A DNA stretch of 37,272 nt. Origin: Thermoflexia bacterium (GTDB taxonomy: Bacteria; Chloroflexota; Anaerolineae; B4-G1; DUEL01). The notes beneath the pieces are model-generated. The model searched no databases and was not told where the DNA came from. It saw only the letters and a list, made by a program, of their open reading frames with translations. A program made the position numbers and the translations under genes. Of this stretch, positions 1 to 8,311 are shown in pieces (the stretch's first letter is position 1; each line of letters starts with the position of its first letter). The DNA is taken from the NCBI GenBank assembly GCA_011192125.1, contig DUEL01000023.1, forward strand, positions 1-37,272, written 5' to 3'.

Positions 1-24
1 CAGTGTTATAGTGGGATCGGTCAT
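1..24 (-). CDS. Start of a minus-strand gene running off the window (partial)
   Basis: On the minus strand an ATG at 24-22 opens eight codons (MTDPTITL) before the window edge. Six bases upstream lies a near-perfect Shine-Dalgarno, AGAAAGGAGG (complement of 31-40), of the same type that precedes other genes here. The product cannot be identified from eight residues. It would be divergent from the rseP operon. Confidence 0.55.
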
Positions 25-128
25 CGGTCGCCTCCTTTCTCTTGGGTTGTTATCTCGCACCCACAAGGAAGCACCGGTGACCACTTTTGTCAAACCACGA
101 TTTTACACCACATTATGAGACATTATCT

Positions 129-223
129 AAACAGGCGGGGCGGGCGGGAAATCGCTCTTCAGGCCGGTGCCAGGCCCGCCGAGAAGGAGGCTCACACCCG
201 ATGTCCGAACTCCCGTCCAAAGG
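129..223. repeat. Dispersed intergenic repeat, type 2 (copy 1)
   Basis: This stretch is closely similar to 27018-27104. Shared blocks include AAACAGGCGG, GCCAGGCCCGCCGAGA, CTCACACCCGATGTCCGAAC and CCAAAGG at the end. It lies in the non-coding gap upstream of the rseP promoter. Shorter relatives of its GTCCGAACTC end occur near 9081, 18604, 26986, 27125 and 27238. No coding capacity is evident; open frames across it are unsupported. Confidence 0.7.
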
Positions 224-240
224 TCAGTGTGGGCCTTATG

Positions 241-269
241 TTGCGGGAACCCCCGCCCTGGGGTATAAT
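241..269 (+). promoter_or_regulatory. Sigma-70-type promoter for the rseP operon
   Basis: TTGCGG (241-246) and TATAAT (264-269) are separated by 17 bp. Transcription should begin near 276, about 60 bases before the rseP start. The same TTGCNN/TATAAT style recurs at 9228, 16049 and 27890. Confidence 0.7.
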
Positions 270-337
270 CCCTACACAAATCGATGAAAATGGGGCGGCG
301 AGCGTTCACTGCTCGCCGCAGGTTGAAACGGAGAGAG

Positions 338-1669
338 ATGGACACCCTGAATATTGCACTCTGGTTCGCCGCCGGCCTGATCTTTCTGCTGGGGCCGATC
401 ATCCTGGTCCACGAACTGGGCCACTTCCTAGCAGCCCGCCGGGCGGGGGTCCGCGTGGAGGAGTTCGGCCTGGGGCTCCCCCCACGCCTGCTGACCCTGT
501 GGGGAGAGCCGGGCATCATCGCCGTCGGCAACGTCCAACTGAACGTACCCCGTCGCCTCACCCTGCCCGCGGGGCTGGGCCTGGGCATGCCGGTCGAAGC
601 CATAGCCCTTCGGGAGACCGATGGTTCCTACCGCCTGGTCCGGCTGCGGCCCCTTGGAGAGAAGGGCTCAACCAACAGGGAGCAGTCCCTGCAGGAAAGG
701 CCCGACGGCCGCTATGTCATCCGAGGTCCCATCACCATATACGAACCCGGTATCCGGTACACCCTGAACTGGCTTCCCTTCGGCGGCTTCGTGCGGATGA
801 CCGGGGAGGAGAACCCTTCCGACCCACGCAGCCTGGCGGCGCAGCCCAAACGGTGGCGATTGGCCGTGATGCTGGCTGGCCCCGCGATGAACCTCCTGGC
901 CGCCCTCCTGCTCCTGGTGGCTGGCTACGCCACCGGCTACCCCGAACAGATGCACGTGATGGTTGAACGCGTCGAGCCGGGGACCGCTGCGGAGGAGGCC
1001 GGGCTGCTCCCTGGGGACCAAATCCTCGCTATCAACGGTGAAAAGATCGTCGAGGGGCCCATCCAGATCCGGGAGATCATCCTGGACTCGGCCGGTCAGC
1101 CCCTTGTTCTGGAGGTGGTGCGCGACGGAGAGCCCCTCCGACTGACCGCCACGCCCCGCTTTGTTGAAGGTCGATGGTTCCTTGGCATCGCGATGGAGGC
1201 GTGGCCGAACCCAGAGAGCGTGCACCGATACCCGCTCCCCCAAGCGGTAAGGATGGCCGGCCAAGACATCTACCGGGTGCTCGACACCCTCGTCCACCTG
1301 CCCACCCTCCTCTCCCAGGGAGAGATCAGCGCCCAAGAGGCCCGCCCGACCAGCGCTGTCGGCATCAATTCCATCCTCACCCTCGCCTTGCAACAGAGCC
1401 TGGAGTGGCGCGTGGCCTTTCCGGCGTTGGAGATGGCCGCGTTGGTCAGTTTCTTTCTCGGCCTCACCAACCTTCTTCCCCTCCCGGCCCTGGACGGCGG
1501 TCGGGTCCTCTTCGTCCTTATCGAGGCCATCCGCGGACGGCGCATCCGTCCAGAGGTGGAGGCCCTCGTCCATCAGGTGGGGATGTTCGTCCTTCTGGCA
1601 CTGATGCTTTTCTTTGTCGTTCAAGACATCGTTAATCCGGTGGTGGCATGGTCTTTGTTGAACCGATGA
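338..1669 (+). CDS. rseP: Site-2 membrane metalloprotease, RseP/M50 family
   Basis: Intramembrane zinc protease of the site-2 family, which in other bacteria cleaves anti-sigma factors and leftover signal peptides. The 443-residue product starts at ATG 338 behind GGAGAG. The first membrane segment carries the zinc and catalytic motif HELGH (residues 25-29). A second membrane segment follows near 178-197, then a PDZ domain at about 206-275 (VEPGTAAEEAGLLPGDQILAI). The second active-site motif PALDGG lies at 383-388, with a last membrane segment at the C terminus. Unusually, about 90 extra residues separate the FGLGLPPRL segment from the NWLPFGGFVRM loop; in E. coli RseP these are nearly adjacent. 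It heads an overlapping operon, and the next gene starts inside its 3' end. A start at 284 is possible but would add a basic extension with no ribosome site. Confidence 0.93.
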   Translation: MDTLNIALWFAAGLIFLLGPIILVHELGHFLAARRAGVRVEEFGLGLPPRLLTLWGEPGIIAVGNVQLNVPRRLTLPAGLGLGMPVEAIALRETDGSYRLVRLRPLGEKGSTNREQSLQERPDGRYVIRGPITIYEPGIRYTLNWLPFGGFVRMTGEENPSDPRSLAAQPKRWRLAVMLAGPAMNLLAALLLLVAGYATGYPEQMHVMVERVEPGTAAEEAGLLPGDQILAINGEKIVEGPIQIREIILDSAGQPLVLEVVRDGEPLRLTATPRFVEGRWFLGIAMEAWPNPESVHRYPLPQAVRMAGQDIYRVLDTLVHLPTLLSQGEISAQEARPTSAVGINSILTLALQQSLEWRVAFPALEMAALVSFFLGLTNLLPLPALDGGRVLFVLIEAIRGRRIRPEVEALVHQVGMFVLLALMLFFVVQDIVNPVVAWSLLNR

Positions 1670-2634
1670 GACGGTCGATCAAAGAGGTTATCAGCCAACT
1701 CCGCTCCGGCTCCGTCACTCGCGCGCGGCTGTACGACCTCTCGGGCCTGGATCAGGCCGAGGTGCGGGAGGTCGAAGCGGTGTGGCGCGATCTGCCGGTG
1801 CGCGTCCGCCGCGAGGTCATCCTCACCCTGGTCGAGGTGGCCGAGAGCGACTTCGAGGCCGATTTCGGGGCGGTCTTCCGCATCGCGCTGGACGACCCGG
1901 ACGCGACGGTGCGCGAGGCAGCGGTGGAAGGGCTTTGGGAAGACGAGGACGTCCGCCTCGTCCCACGTTTCGCCGCCTTCCTGCGGGAGGACCCCGCTCC
2001 CAACGTGCGGGCGGCGGCGGCCGCGTCGCTGGGCCGTTTCCTGCTGCTGGGCGAACTGGGCAAGATCCGCCCCCTCCCCCATCGACAGGCCTACGAGGCT
2101 CTCCTGGAGGCCTGCCGGTCGGTGCGGGAGACGCTGGAAGTGCGCCGTCGCGCGCTGGAGGCGATCGCCTACTCGGGCGAGGAGGAGGTCGCCGACCTGA
2201 TCTCCGAGGCCTACCGACACCCCGAGGAGAAGATGCGCATCAGCGCGGTCTTCGCGATGGGCCGGAGCGCGGACGAGCGATGGGCCACCTACGTGCTCCG
2301 GGAACTGATGAATCCCAACCCCGAGATGCGGTTCGAAGCGGCCCGTGCCTGCGGGGAACTGGGCCTGGAGGAAGCGGTCGCGACGCTCATCGAACTGGTG
2401 GAAGACGTGGACGCCGAGGTGCAGGAGGCAGCCATCTGGGCGCTGGGACAGATCGGCGGAGACGAGGCCCGGAGCACGCTCAAGCGGTTCCTCCGCAGCG
2501 AGAACGAGGCCCTCCGGGAAGCCGCCCGAGACGCGCTGCGGGAACTGGAGTTCCTCCACGGCGACCTGGGCGCTCTCCTGCTCCCCTTCGACTTTTTCGA
2601 CGAGGACGACGAGGGAGAAGAGGACTTCCTGTGA
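1648..2634 (+). CDS. HEAT-repeat scaffold protein
   Basis: Acidic soluble protein of 328 residues made almost wholly of helical HEAT/PBS-like repeats. Recurrent units of about 30-35 residues carry patterns such as DPDATVREAAVEGL, APNVRAAAAASLGRF and DAEVQEAAIWALGQIGG. Such repeats normally form a solenoid for protein-protein contacts; no catalytic motif is visible. The C terminus is very acidic (FDEDDEGEED). The start at 1648 overlaps rseP by 22 bases. The alternative ATG at 1666 would make an ATGA overlap but has no ribosome site. The next gene begins at the GTG overlapping its stop, so translation is probably coupled. Its partner is unknown. Confidence 0.85.
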   Translation: MVFVEPMRRSIKEVISQLRSGSVTRARLYDLSGLDQAEVREVEAVWRDLPVRVRREVILTLVEVAESDFEADFGAVFRIALDDPDATVREAAVEGLWEDEDVRLVPRFAAFLREDPAPNVRAAAAASLGRFLLLGELGKIRPLPHRQAYEALLEACRSVRETLEVRRRALEAIAYSGEEEVADLISEAYRHPEEKMRISAVFAMGRSADERWATYVLRELMNPNPEMRFEAARACGELGLEEAVATLIELVEDVDAEVQEAAIWALGQIGGDEARSTLKRFLRSENEALREAARDALRELEFLHGDLGALLLPFDFFDEDDEGEEDFL

Positions 2635-3869
2635 ACCTCCAACGCTACCTTCTCTGCTGGCTTATCCCTCTGCTTCTGGCAGGGACGGCCTGGGGGATTG
2701 CAGTAGCGTATGCCCAAGACGCACCCCCGATCACCGTCTCTTACGCCTCTGTCCATTACACCTTCGGCCAGCAGGCCACGTTCGAACTGGGGGCCTCGGC
2801 CCCGACGACCATCACCGCCGCCTACCTCTACCTCCAGCCCCAGGGAACCGAACGGGTGGAGGTCCAGCCGGTGCCGATCGAACCGGGCCCCACTATCCAC
2901 GCCCGTTACGTACACGACCTTCATCTCTCCCCCTTCCCGCCCTTCAGCCAGGTCTCCTGGTGGTGGGAGGTCCGAGACGCCGCGGGGCACTCCCTGCTCA
3001 CCGAACCGGCCTCCCTTTCCTACATCGACAACCGGTTTTCGTGGCACACCACCGCTGAAGGCCCGGTCTCCATCCACACGGTAGTTGACGATCCGGTGCT
3101 CGCGCGGGCAGCGCTGGACACGGCCCGAAACAGCATGGAATCCATCGCCCAACAACTGGACGCCCCGCTGCCGGAGCAGGTGAACATTTACATTTATCCC
3201 TCCCAGGAGGACATCCGGGCCGCGTTGGAGATGGCCGGGCGGGAGTGGGTCGGCGGGCAGGCCCGGCCAGAACTGGGCGTCATCCTGGTCTCCATCCCGA
3301 ACGGTCACAACGCCCTCCTGCGGATGGAGCGGGACATCCCCCACGAATTGACCCATCTGCTGATCTACCAGATCGTCGGCCCGGAGGGGTACCTGTCCGT
3401 CCCGGCCTGGCTGAACGAGGGGTTGGCGACGGTCAATGAACTCCAGCCGGACCCCCTCCTGGAGGTCACACTTGAGGATGCGCGCAGTCGAGGGCGGTTG
3501 ATCCCACTGAGCGAACTGTGTGTTCCCTTCCCCGCCGACCCGGAGACCGCCCTGCTCTCCTACGCCGAGAGCACCAGTCTGGTCCGATACATCCAGCGCC
3601 GCTACGGCAACGGGGGCATCCGTGCGCTGCTGGAGGCCTACGCCGACGGGGCCGGGTGCGAGGGAGGCGTCTTGCAAGCACTGGGTGTCAGCCTCCGGCA
3701 ACTGGAACTGGCATGGCACGCCGATATGATGGGGCTCGGTCGCTGGCTGACCTGGGTTTCGGAGAACCGGGCCTGGCTGGCCCTCTGGGCCATCAGTATC
3801 CTGACCGTCCTCCCGATGGCCGTCGGGCTTCTTCGTGGCAGAACCTCATCGGAGGCTTCGTCTCGATGA
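2631..3869 (+). CDS. Secreted, membrane-anchored gluzincin metallopeptidase (peptidase MA-like)
   Basis: The product is 412 residues, starting at the GTG that overlaps the previous stop (GTGA). A signal peptide covers about residues 1-29 (hydrophobic LLCWLIPLLLAG, probable cleavage after AYA). The middle carries HELTH (238-242) and, 20 residues later, a glutamate in NEGLA (E263). That is the HExxH-E zinc signature of the peptidase MA / M1-like gluzincin group. A C-terminal hydrophobic helix (about 378-400, WLALWAISILTVLPMAVGLL) and a basic tail suggest anchoring with the catalytic part outside. The N-terminal 200 residues look like a beta-rich domain. Together with RseP upstream this makes two envelope proteases in one operon; a shared pathway is inference. 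Confidence 0.82.
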   Translation: MNLQRYLLCWLIPLLLAGTAWGIAVAYAQDAPPITVSYASVHYTFGQQATFELGASAPTTITAAYLYLQPQGTERVEVQPVPIEPGPTIHARYVHDLHLSPFPPFSQVSWWWEVRDAAGHSLLTEPASLSYIDNRFSWHTTAEGPVSIHTVVDDPVLARAALDTARNSMESIAQQLDAPLPEQVNIYIYPSQEDIRAALEMAGREWVGGQARPELGVILVSIPNGHNALLRMERDIPHELTHLLIYQIVGPEGYLSVPAWLNEGLATVNELQPDPLLEVTLEDARSRGRLIPLSELCVPFPADPETALLSYAESTSLVRYIQRRYGNGGIRALLEAYADGAGCEGGVLQALGVSLRQLELAWHADMMGLGRWLTWVSENRAWLALWAISILTVLPMAVGLLRGRTSSEASSR

Positions 3870-4402
3870 CTGCACCGTTGCTCGTATTCGACCTGGAGAC
3901 GCAACGAATCGCCAGCGAGGTCGGCGGATGGTCGAACATCCGCGCTCTTGGGCTCTCCGTGGGGGTGACCTATGACCCCGAGAGCGATCTGTACCAAGTG
4001 TACACCGAGCCGGAGGTGGACCGGTTGATCGCCGACCTGCGGGCGGCTCGCCTCATCGTCGGTTACAACCTCTACCGGTTCGACTACGAGGTCCTCCGCG
4101 CCTACACCGACGATCCCCTAGACGATCTGCCCACGGTCGACATGCTCCGCGACCTCTACCAGGTGCTGGGCTGGCGGCCCAAACTGGACGACGTGGTGGC
4201 GGCTACGCTGGGGGAGCGGAAGAGCGCGGACGGCCTCGCCGCTGTCCGCTGGTTCCGTGAGGGGAAGTTGGACCAGGTCATCGAGTATTGCAAGCGGGAT
4301 GTGGAAGTGACCTGGCGGCTGTACGAGTTCGGGCGACGGAACCGATACGTCGCCGTGCACGATCGGAACTGGCGGCTCCGAAGGATCCCGGTACGGTGGT
4401 AA
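3866..4402 (+). CDS. DEDDy-type 3'-5' exonuclease, RNase H-like fold
   Basis: Short 178-residue protein starting at an ATG that overlaps the previous stop (ATGA). The three exonuclease motifs are visible. Motif I is FDLET with D9 and E11. Motif II is NLYRFDYEVL with D73. Motif III is YCKRDVEVT with Y141 and D145, the spacing of the DEDDy subclass. This matches the stand-alone ribonuclease H-like domain proteins (YprB/PolB-exonuclease-like). No polymerase or helicase domain is attached. The substrate, DNA or RNA, cannot be told. It is translationally coupled to both neighbours. Confidence 0.85.
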   Translation: MTAPLLVFDLETQRIASEVGGWSNIRALGLSVGVTYDPESDLYQVYTEPEVDRLIADLRAARLIVGYNLYRFDYEVLRAYTDDPLDDLPTVDMLRDLYQVLGWRPKLDDVVAATLGERKSADGLAAVRWFREGKLDQVIEYCKRDVEVTWRLYEFGRRNRYVAVHDRNWRLRRIPVRW

Positions 4403-5340
4403 ACAAGCCGTTCGAACCCGCCTATCTTGCCCTGCTCCGCTCCGGCGAACTTCGCCGACGGGTGGAGGCCGCCTACGAGCGGATGCACCACTGCGACCTC
4501 TGCGGGCGAAAGTGCGGCGTGGACCGGTACACGACCCACGGGGCGTGCAAGACCGGGACCCAGGCCGTCGTCGCCAGTTACGGGCCTCACTTCGGCGAGG
4601 AGGACCCCCTGCGCGGATACAGGGGATCCGGCACCATTTTCTTCTCCTGGTGCAACCTCAACTGCCAGTTCTGCCAGAACTACGACATCAGCCAGTTGGG
4701 GCACGGCGAGGAGGTGGAGCCGGAGGAACTGGCGGCAATGATGCTCTCCTTGCAGGCGCAGGGGTGCCACAACATCAACCTGGTCTCCCCCAGCCACGTC
4801 GTCGCCCCCATCCTGGCCGCCGTGCTCATCGCCGCCGAGGCGGGGCTGCGGTTGCCGCTGGTCTACAACACCGGCGGCTACGATTCGATGGAGGCGCTGC
4901 AGTTGCTGGACGGGGTGGTGGACATCTATATGCCGGACATGAAATACGCCGACGAGGAGATCGCCCACCGCTACTCCCGCGTGCGCGACTATCCGGCGGT
5001 GAATCAGGCGGCCGTCAAAGAGATGCACCGACAGGTGGGCGATCTGGTTCTGGACGAGCAGGGCATCGCGCTGCGCGGGCTCCTGGTCCGCCACCTGGTG
5101 CTCCCTGGAGGACTGGCTGGCACACCAGAGATCGCCCGCTTCCTTGCCGAAGAGGTCTCGCCCGACACGTATATTAACATCATGGACCAGTACCGCCCGT
5201 GCTATCGGGCTCGCCAGCACCCTCCACTGGATCGACCGATCACGGCGGAAGAGTACGCGGAAGCGGTAGAGGCGGCTCGCCGGGCGGGACTGCATCGTTT
5301 CGACAAGCGAGAGACGCGCCTGTGGCGTCTCATCTGGTAG
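4396..5340 (+). CDS. Radical SAM protein of the PflX (COG1313) type
   Basis: The product is 314 residues, taking GTG 4396, which overlaps the exonuclease gene by 7 bases. The radical SAM cluster motif CNLNCQFC (C86, C90, C93) is preceded by a second cysteine set (C33, C36, C40, C51: CDLCGRKC and a later C), typical of COG1313. Conserved family segments are [27 protein letters not shown] and NIMDQYRPC. Family members resemble pyruvate-formate-lyase activases but their substrate is unknown. The residue before the first cluster cysteine is Trp (FSWC) rather than the usual Gly. No glycyl-radical enzyme lies nearby, so an activase role is not supported by context. Confidence 0.85.
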   Translation: MVNKPFEPAYLALLRSGELRRRVEAAYERMHHCDLCGRKCGVDRYTTHGACKTGTQAVVASYGPHFGEEDPLRGYRGSGTIFFSWCNLNCQFCQNYDISQLGHGEEVEPEELAAMMLSLQAQGCHNINLVSPSHVVAPILAAVLIAAEAGLRLPLVYNTGGYDSMEALQLLDGVVDIYMPDMKYADEEIAHRYSRVRDYPAVNQAAVKEMHRQVGDLVLDEQGIALRGLLVRHLVLPGGLAGTPEIARFLAEEVSPDTYINIMDQYRPCYRARQHPPLDRPITAEEYAEAVEAARRAGLHRFDKRETRLWRLIW

Positions 5341-5368
5341 AACGACTTGGGGAGGGAACGGCAACACG

Positions 5369-5665
5369 ATGGACGGTAACCCGGAGGAACGAGCCCGGCT
5401 TCACGCCGTCGTCGAAGGACGGGTGCAGGGGGTCAACTTCCGATACTACACGGTCCGTACCGCCCGCCGCCTGGGGCTGACCGGGTGGGTCGCCAACCGG
5501 TGGGACGGCACGGTGGAGACCGTCGCCGAAGGCCCTCGGGCAGCGCTGGAGGCGTTTCTGGATTTCCTCCACGAGGGTTCGCCTGCCGCCCGGGTCACCC
5601 GCGTGAACGCCCGCTGGGAACGACCCACGGGCGAGTTCACCGACTTCACGGTGCGATACCTATGA
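5369..5665 (+). CDS. acyP: Acylphosphatase
   Basis: Small cytosolic enzyme (98 residues, normal length) that hydrolyses acyl phosphates such as acetyl or carbamoyl phosphate. The signature [11 protein letters not shown] places the catalytic arginine at R25. The catalytic asparagine is N43 in [12 protein letters not shown]. The start ATG follows a GGGAGGG about 13 bases upstream. The stop overlaps the next start (ATGA). Confidence 0.95.
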   Translation: MDGNPEERARLHAVVEGRVQGVNFRYYTVRTARRLGLTGWVANRWDGTVETVAEGPRAALEAFLDFLHEGSPAARVTRVNARWERPTGEFTDFTVRYL

Positions 5666-6885
5666 CCCACGACCCGACCCGCACTCGAGAACGGTTGGCC
5701 TGGATTATTCTCCTGCTCTCCTTCATAACCTGTGTCGGGCTGGCGATCGGGTTCCCGTTAGGAGTGCGCCAGTTCGTCCATACAGCCCGGCTGAAGCAGG
5801 ACGTGCTGCTGGAACCCCAGCAGGGCACCCCCCGGCTCCAACGGAGGGGACGGGGGCCCGTCGTCGCCCTCGTCGGGCCGACGTGGGACGTGCCGCCGGG
5901 GACGGTGGTGACCACCGATGAGTCGGCGCGCAGTCTGCTGACCATCTACGCCCCCGGCACCGAACCCATCCCTGTCGCGACCATCCAGATCTACGGCGGA
6001 ACGTCTATGACCCTTGTCGCGGCCCGGTCGCCCCGCTTCGGTGCCAGCCCGCTCCCCCACGAAGTGATCTTGGAGGTTCCCAGGGGGCGCGTCCGCATCG
6101 CCGTCACGCCCGCCTACGGACGGTCCACCCGCGTCGAACTGCACACCCCCCATATGACAGCGGTCCTCAACGAGGGAAGTTTCGAGACCCGGGTGCGTGA
6201 GGGCGAATCGGAACTGACCGTGCGGAGCGGGGAGGCGCAGGTCACCACGTTAGACGGCGAGGAAGCCACGCTGGTCTCCTCCCAACGGGCCCTGGCCCAA
6301 TCCGGCCCGGAATCGCTGATGATCCTCTCCGCCGAGCGGAATCTGGTGGTCAACGGAGACTTCACCGCCCCGCTCACCGAGGGGTGGGAGGTGTACCATA
6401 AAGACGTACAGCAGGAACCCCCCGGCGCGGTCACCACGGAGACCTTCGGGGGACGCCGGGTGGCACGCTTCCGGCGCGCGGGGCAGGGACACGCGGAGGT
6501 GGGGATCCGCCAGCAGGTGAACTACGACGTGCGCGACTTCTCTTCTTTAACCCTGCATCTCAACGTGATGGTGCTGGGGCAAAGCCTCCCCGGCTGCGGC
6601 TCCCTGGGGTCCGAGTGTCCCATCATCGTCCGCATCGACTACAAGGACATCGAAGGGACCGATCGAACGTGGTACCACGGCTTTTACAGCGTGGACAAGG
6701 CTCCCCAGGATCTCCTGTACCCGTGGGACGAACAGATCCCCCTGCGGACCTGGTACTCCTTTGAGGGGGACCTTATCGAGGAGTTCGAAGTGCCGCCAGC
6801 GCGGATCAAGACGATTTGGATCTATGCCTCGGGGTGGTCCTTCGACGCGATGGTGACAGAGGTCGAACTGCTGGCTCAGGAGTAA
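5662..6885 (+). CDS. Membrane-anchored FecR-like protein with C-terminal sugar-binding-like domain
   Basis: The product is 407 residues, starting at the ATG overlapping the acyP stop. One membrane segment lies at about 13-35 ([20 protein letters not shown]), leaving the rest outside. Residues of roughly 75-215 resemble a FecR domain: a short beta-rich region, then [17 protein letters not shown] and [19 protein letters not shown]. From about 230 a beta-rich module begins [18 protein letters not shown], like carbohydrate-binding jelly-rolls. FecR domains transmit surface signals to sigma factors, and RseP in the same operon could process such a protein, but no sigma factor is in the window. It ends the operon. 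Confidence 0.72.
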   Translation: MTHDPTRTRERLAWIILLLSFITCVGLAIGFPLGVRQFVHTARLKQDVLLEPQQGTPRLQRRGRGPVVALVGPTWDVPPGTVVTTDESARSLLTIYAPGTEPIPVATIQIYGGTSMTLVAARSPRFGASPLPHEVILEVPRGRVRIAVTPAYGRSTRVELHTPHMTAVLNEGSFETRVREGESELTVRSGEAQVTTLDGEEATLVSSQRALAQSGPESLMILSAERNLVVNGDFTAPLTEGWEVYHKDVQQEPPGAVTTETFGGRRVARFRRAGQGHAEVGIRQQVNYDVRDFSSLTLHLNVMVLGQSLPGCGSLGSECPIIVRIDYKDIEGTDRTWYHGFYSVDKAPQDLLYPWDEQIPLRTWYSFEGDLIEEFEVPPARIKTIWIYASGWSFDAMVTEVELLAQE

Positions 6886-6892
6886 AAAAGAA

Positions 6893-6947
6893 CCGCGGAG
6901 GCGCAGAGGACGCAGTGAGGAACTCTGCGCTCCCTGTGCCTCCGCGG
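6893..6947. terminator. Type 1 palindromic repeat acting as probable bidirectional terminator
   Basis: Inverted repeat with arms at 6893-6915 and 6925-6947 (outer CCGCGGAGGCGCAGAG, loop TGAGGAACT) between two convergent genes. On the minus strand it is followed by TTCTTTTTT; on the plus strand by CATTTTACC. The arms belong to the dispersed CACAGAGG family of this genome. A rho-independent terminator in both directions is inferred from hairpin plus T-runs. Confidence 0.65.
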
Positions 6948-6957
6948 CATTTTACCA

Positions 6958-8271
6958 CTACATCTCTTCCAACCGGCGACGCAACGCTTCTGGCGTGGCC
7001 ACCCGAATGGGCAGGTAGCGAGTGCGGGGGTAGTACTGCCGGAAGAACGCCTCCAGGTCGTCGGACCAAGCCTCCGGGTTGACGGCGATCACCGTCTTGT
7101 CCTCCAGCGCGCCGATCCCTGCATCGTCGGCGCTACCGCCTATGGTCCATCGATACCGCTCCCAGGCCCCGCTATCTAGGATGGCCTGTACCCACTCCTT
7201 CCCGGCCCCCGGCGGAAGCAGGACGTAGGTGCGGGCGTACTGTTCCCGCGGCAGCCCCCACACCGGCCCAGCGAGCCTCACCTCAACGTCCGCCTCCACA
7301 GGCCGCTGCGCATCCCCCCCAGCGGTGAAGACTGCGTGATAGGTCCCCGTCTCGGTGGGGACGAAGGTCCATCCCCAGGCATGCCCATCCGGCGGGGCAC
7401 CTACCTCGACCGACGACACGGGCACCTCCCCCGACGGCCCGGTGACCTGGAGGCCGACATCCTCATAAGCGACGTTGGAGGTCACCGTCACCCGGACCGC
7501 CTCCTGCACCACCGGCTCGGACGGCTCGAAGGTCATCCGGATCCACGGCGCGGGAGCCACCGCCTGAAGCACAACGTCGTCCCAGTAGGCGTCGTTGTGC
7601 TTGAAGGGCCAGAGGGCGCGCGAGCGGAGGAAAACGGTCACTCGGTTCGCGCGGGCCGTCGCTTCGACGGGGGGTACAGGGCGGTGTGCGTTGTAGATGT
7701 GCGCCCCCTTGCCCCAGACCACCGTCTCGGCATAGGGATCGGTGCCACCCGTGGGATCGATCCCCACCCAGAAGGTGAAGTTCTGGGCGTTGCTGTCTAG
7801 CCCCGGAGTCCCTTCCACAGCGTAGAAGTGGTTGTAACCGACCCCCTCCCCCTCGCTCCAGCGAGGATCGTCCGGATGCGGTCCCTGGTCGTGGTTGCTC
7901 CAGGCATGGGCCCAGGCGGTGAGCCGAAGGCGGGTCCCCGGTTCGACCGCCACCTGCTGGAACAGGCCGCCGTCGTGGATGCGGAAGAAGGTGAAGAAGA
8001 GGAGCGCTTTCTGCCCGGAGTGGACGCGCACCGGATCACCGGTGATCCAGGCCTCGCGCACCTCTGGCTGCGCCCATCCCACGGGGTTGTTCGGGTCGTG
8101 TTCGACCGGCAGGCCATGTCGGAACCAGATGGTCCAGCCGGGCGGGGTGAAGATGTTCTCCCGTTCCGTCTCCTCGACGCGGCCGTCGGTGTGGAAGATC
8201 ACGCACCGATGGGAGGATTCCTCCCACCAATCAGCCTCGAAGCCGCCGTTGCGCACCAGGTTCTCACCCAT
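6958..8271 (-). CDS. Carbohydrate-binding-like multidomain protein of unknown function
   Basis: Protein of 437 residues with no signal peptide. It opens NLVRNGGFEADWWEE, the usual beginning of a CBM4/9-like jelly-roll, which continues to about residue 235 (ending DAYWDDVVLQAV). Residues of about 245-330 form an Ig-like module (PSEPVVQEAVRVTV, FVPTETGTYHAVF). The last 100 residues (YARTYVLLPPGAG, EWVQAILDSGAWERYRWTIGG) are a separate alpha/beta domain I cannot name. No hydrolase motif is visible. The start has GGGGGCGG upstream. It lies 40 bases after radC on the same strand and may be co-transcribed. Confidence 0.7.
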   Translation of the reverse strand: MGENLVRNGGFEADWWEESSHRCVIFHTDGRVEETERENIFTPPGWTIWFRHGLPVEHDPNNPVGWAQPEVREAWITGDPVRVHSGQKALLFFTFFRIHDGGLFQQVAVEPGTRLRLTAWAHAWSNHDQGPHPDDPRWSEGEGVGYNHFYAVEGTPGLDSNAQNFTFWVGIDPTGGTDPYAETVVWGKGAHIYNAHRPVPPVEATARANRVTVFLRSRALWPFKHNDAYWDDVVLQAVAPAPWIRMTFEPSEPVVQEAVRVTVTSNVAYEDVGLQVTGPSGEVPVSSVEVGAPPDGHAWGWTFVPTETGTYHAVFTAGGDAQRPVEADVEVRLAGPVWGLPREQYARTYVLLPPGAGKEWVQAILDSGAWERYRWTIGGSADDAGIGALEDKTVIAVNPEAWSDDLEAFFRQYYPRTRYLPIRVATPEALRRRLEEM

Positions 8272-8311
8272 TGTCCGCCCCCTTTACTCGCTAGGCTCTA
8301 CTCACCCGATT

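Noticed and set aside
29..128. Additional promoter near 86 (TTGTCA, 18 bp, CATTAT) upstream of the type 2 repeat
   Set aside because: The -10 is poor and a much better promoter (241-269) lies directly before rseP.
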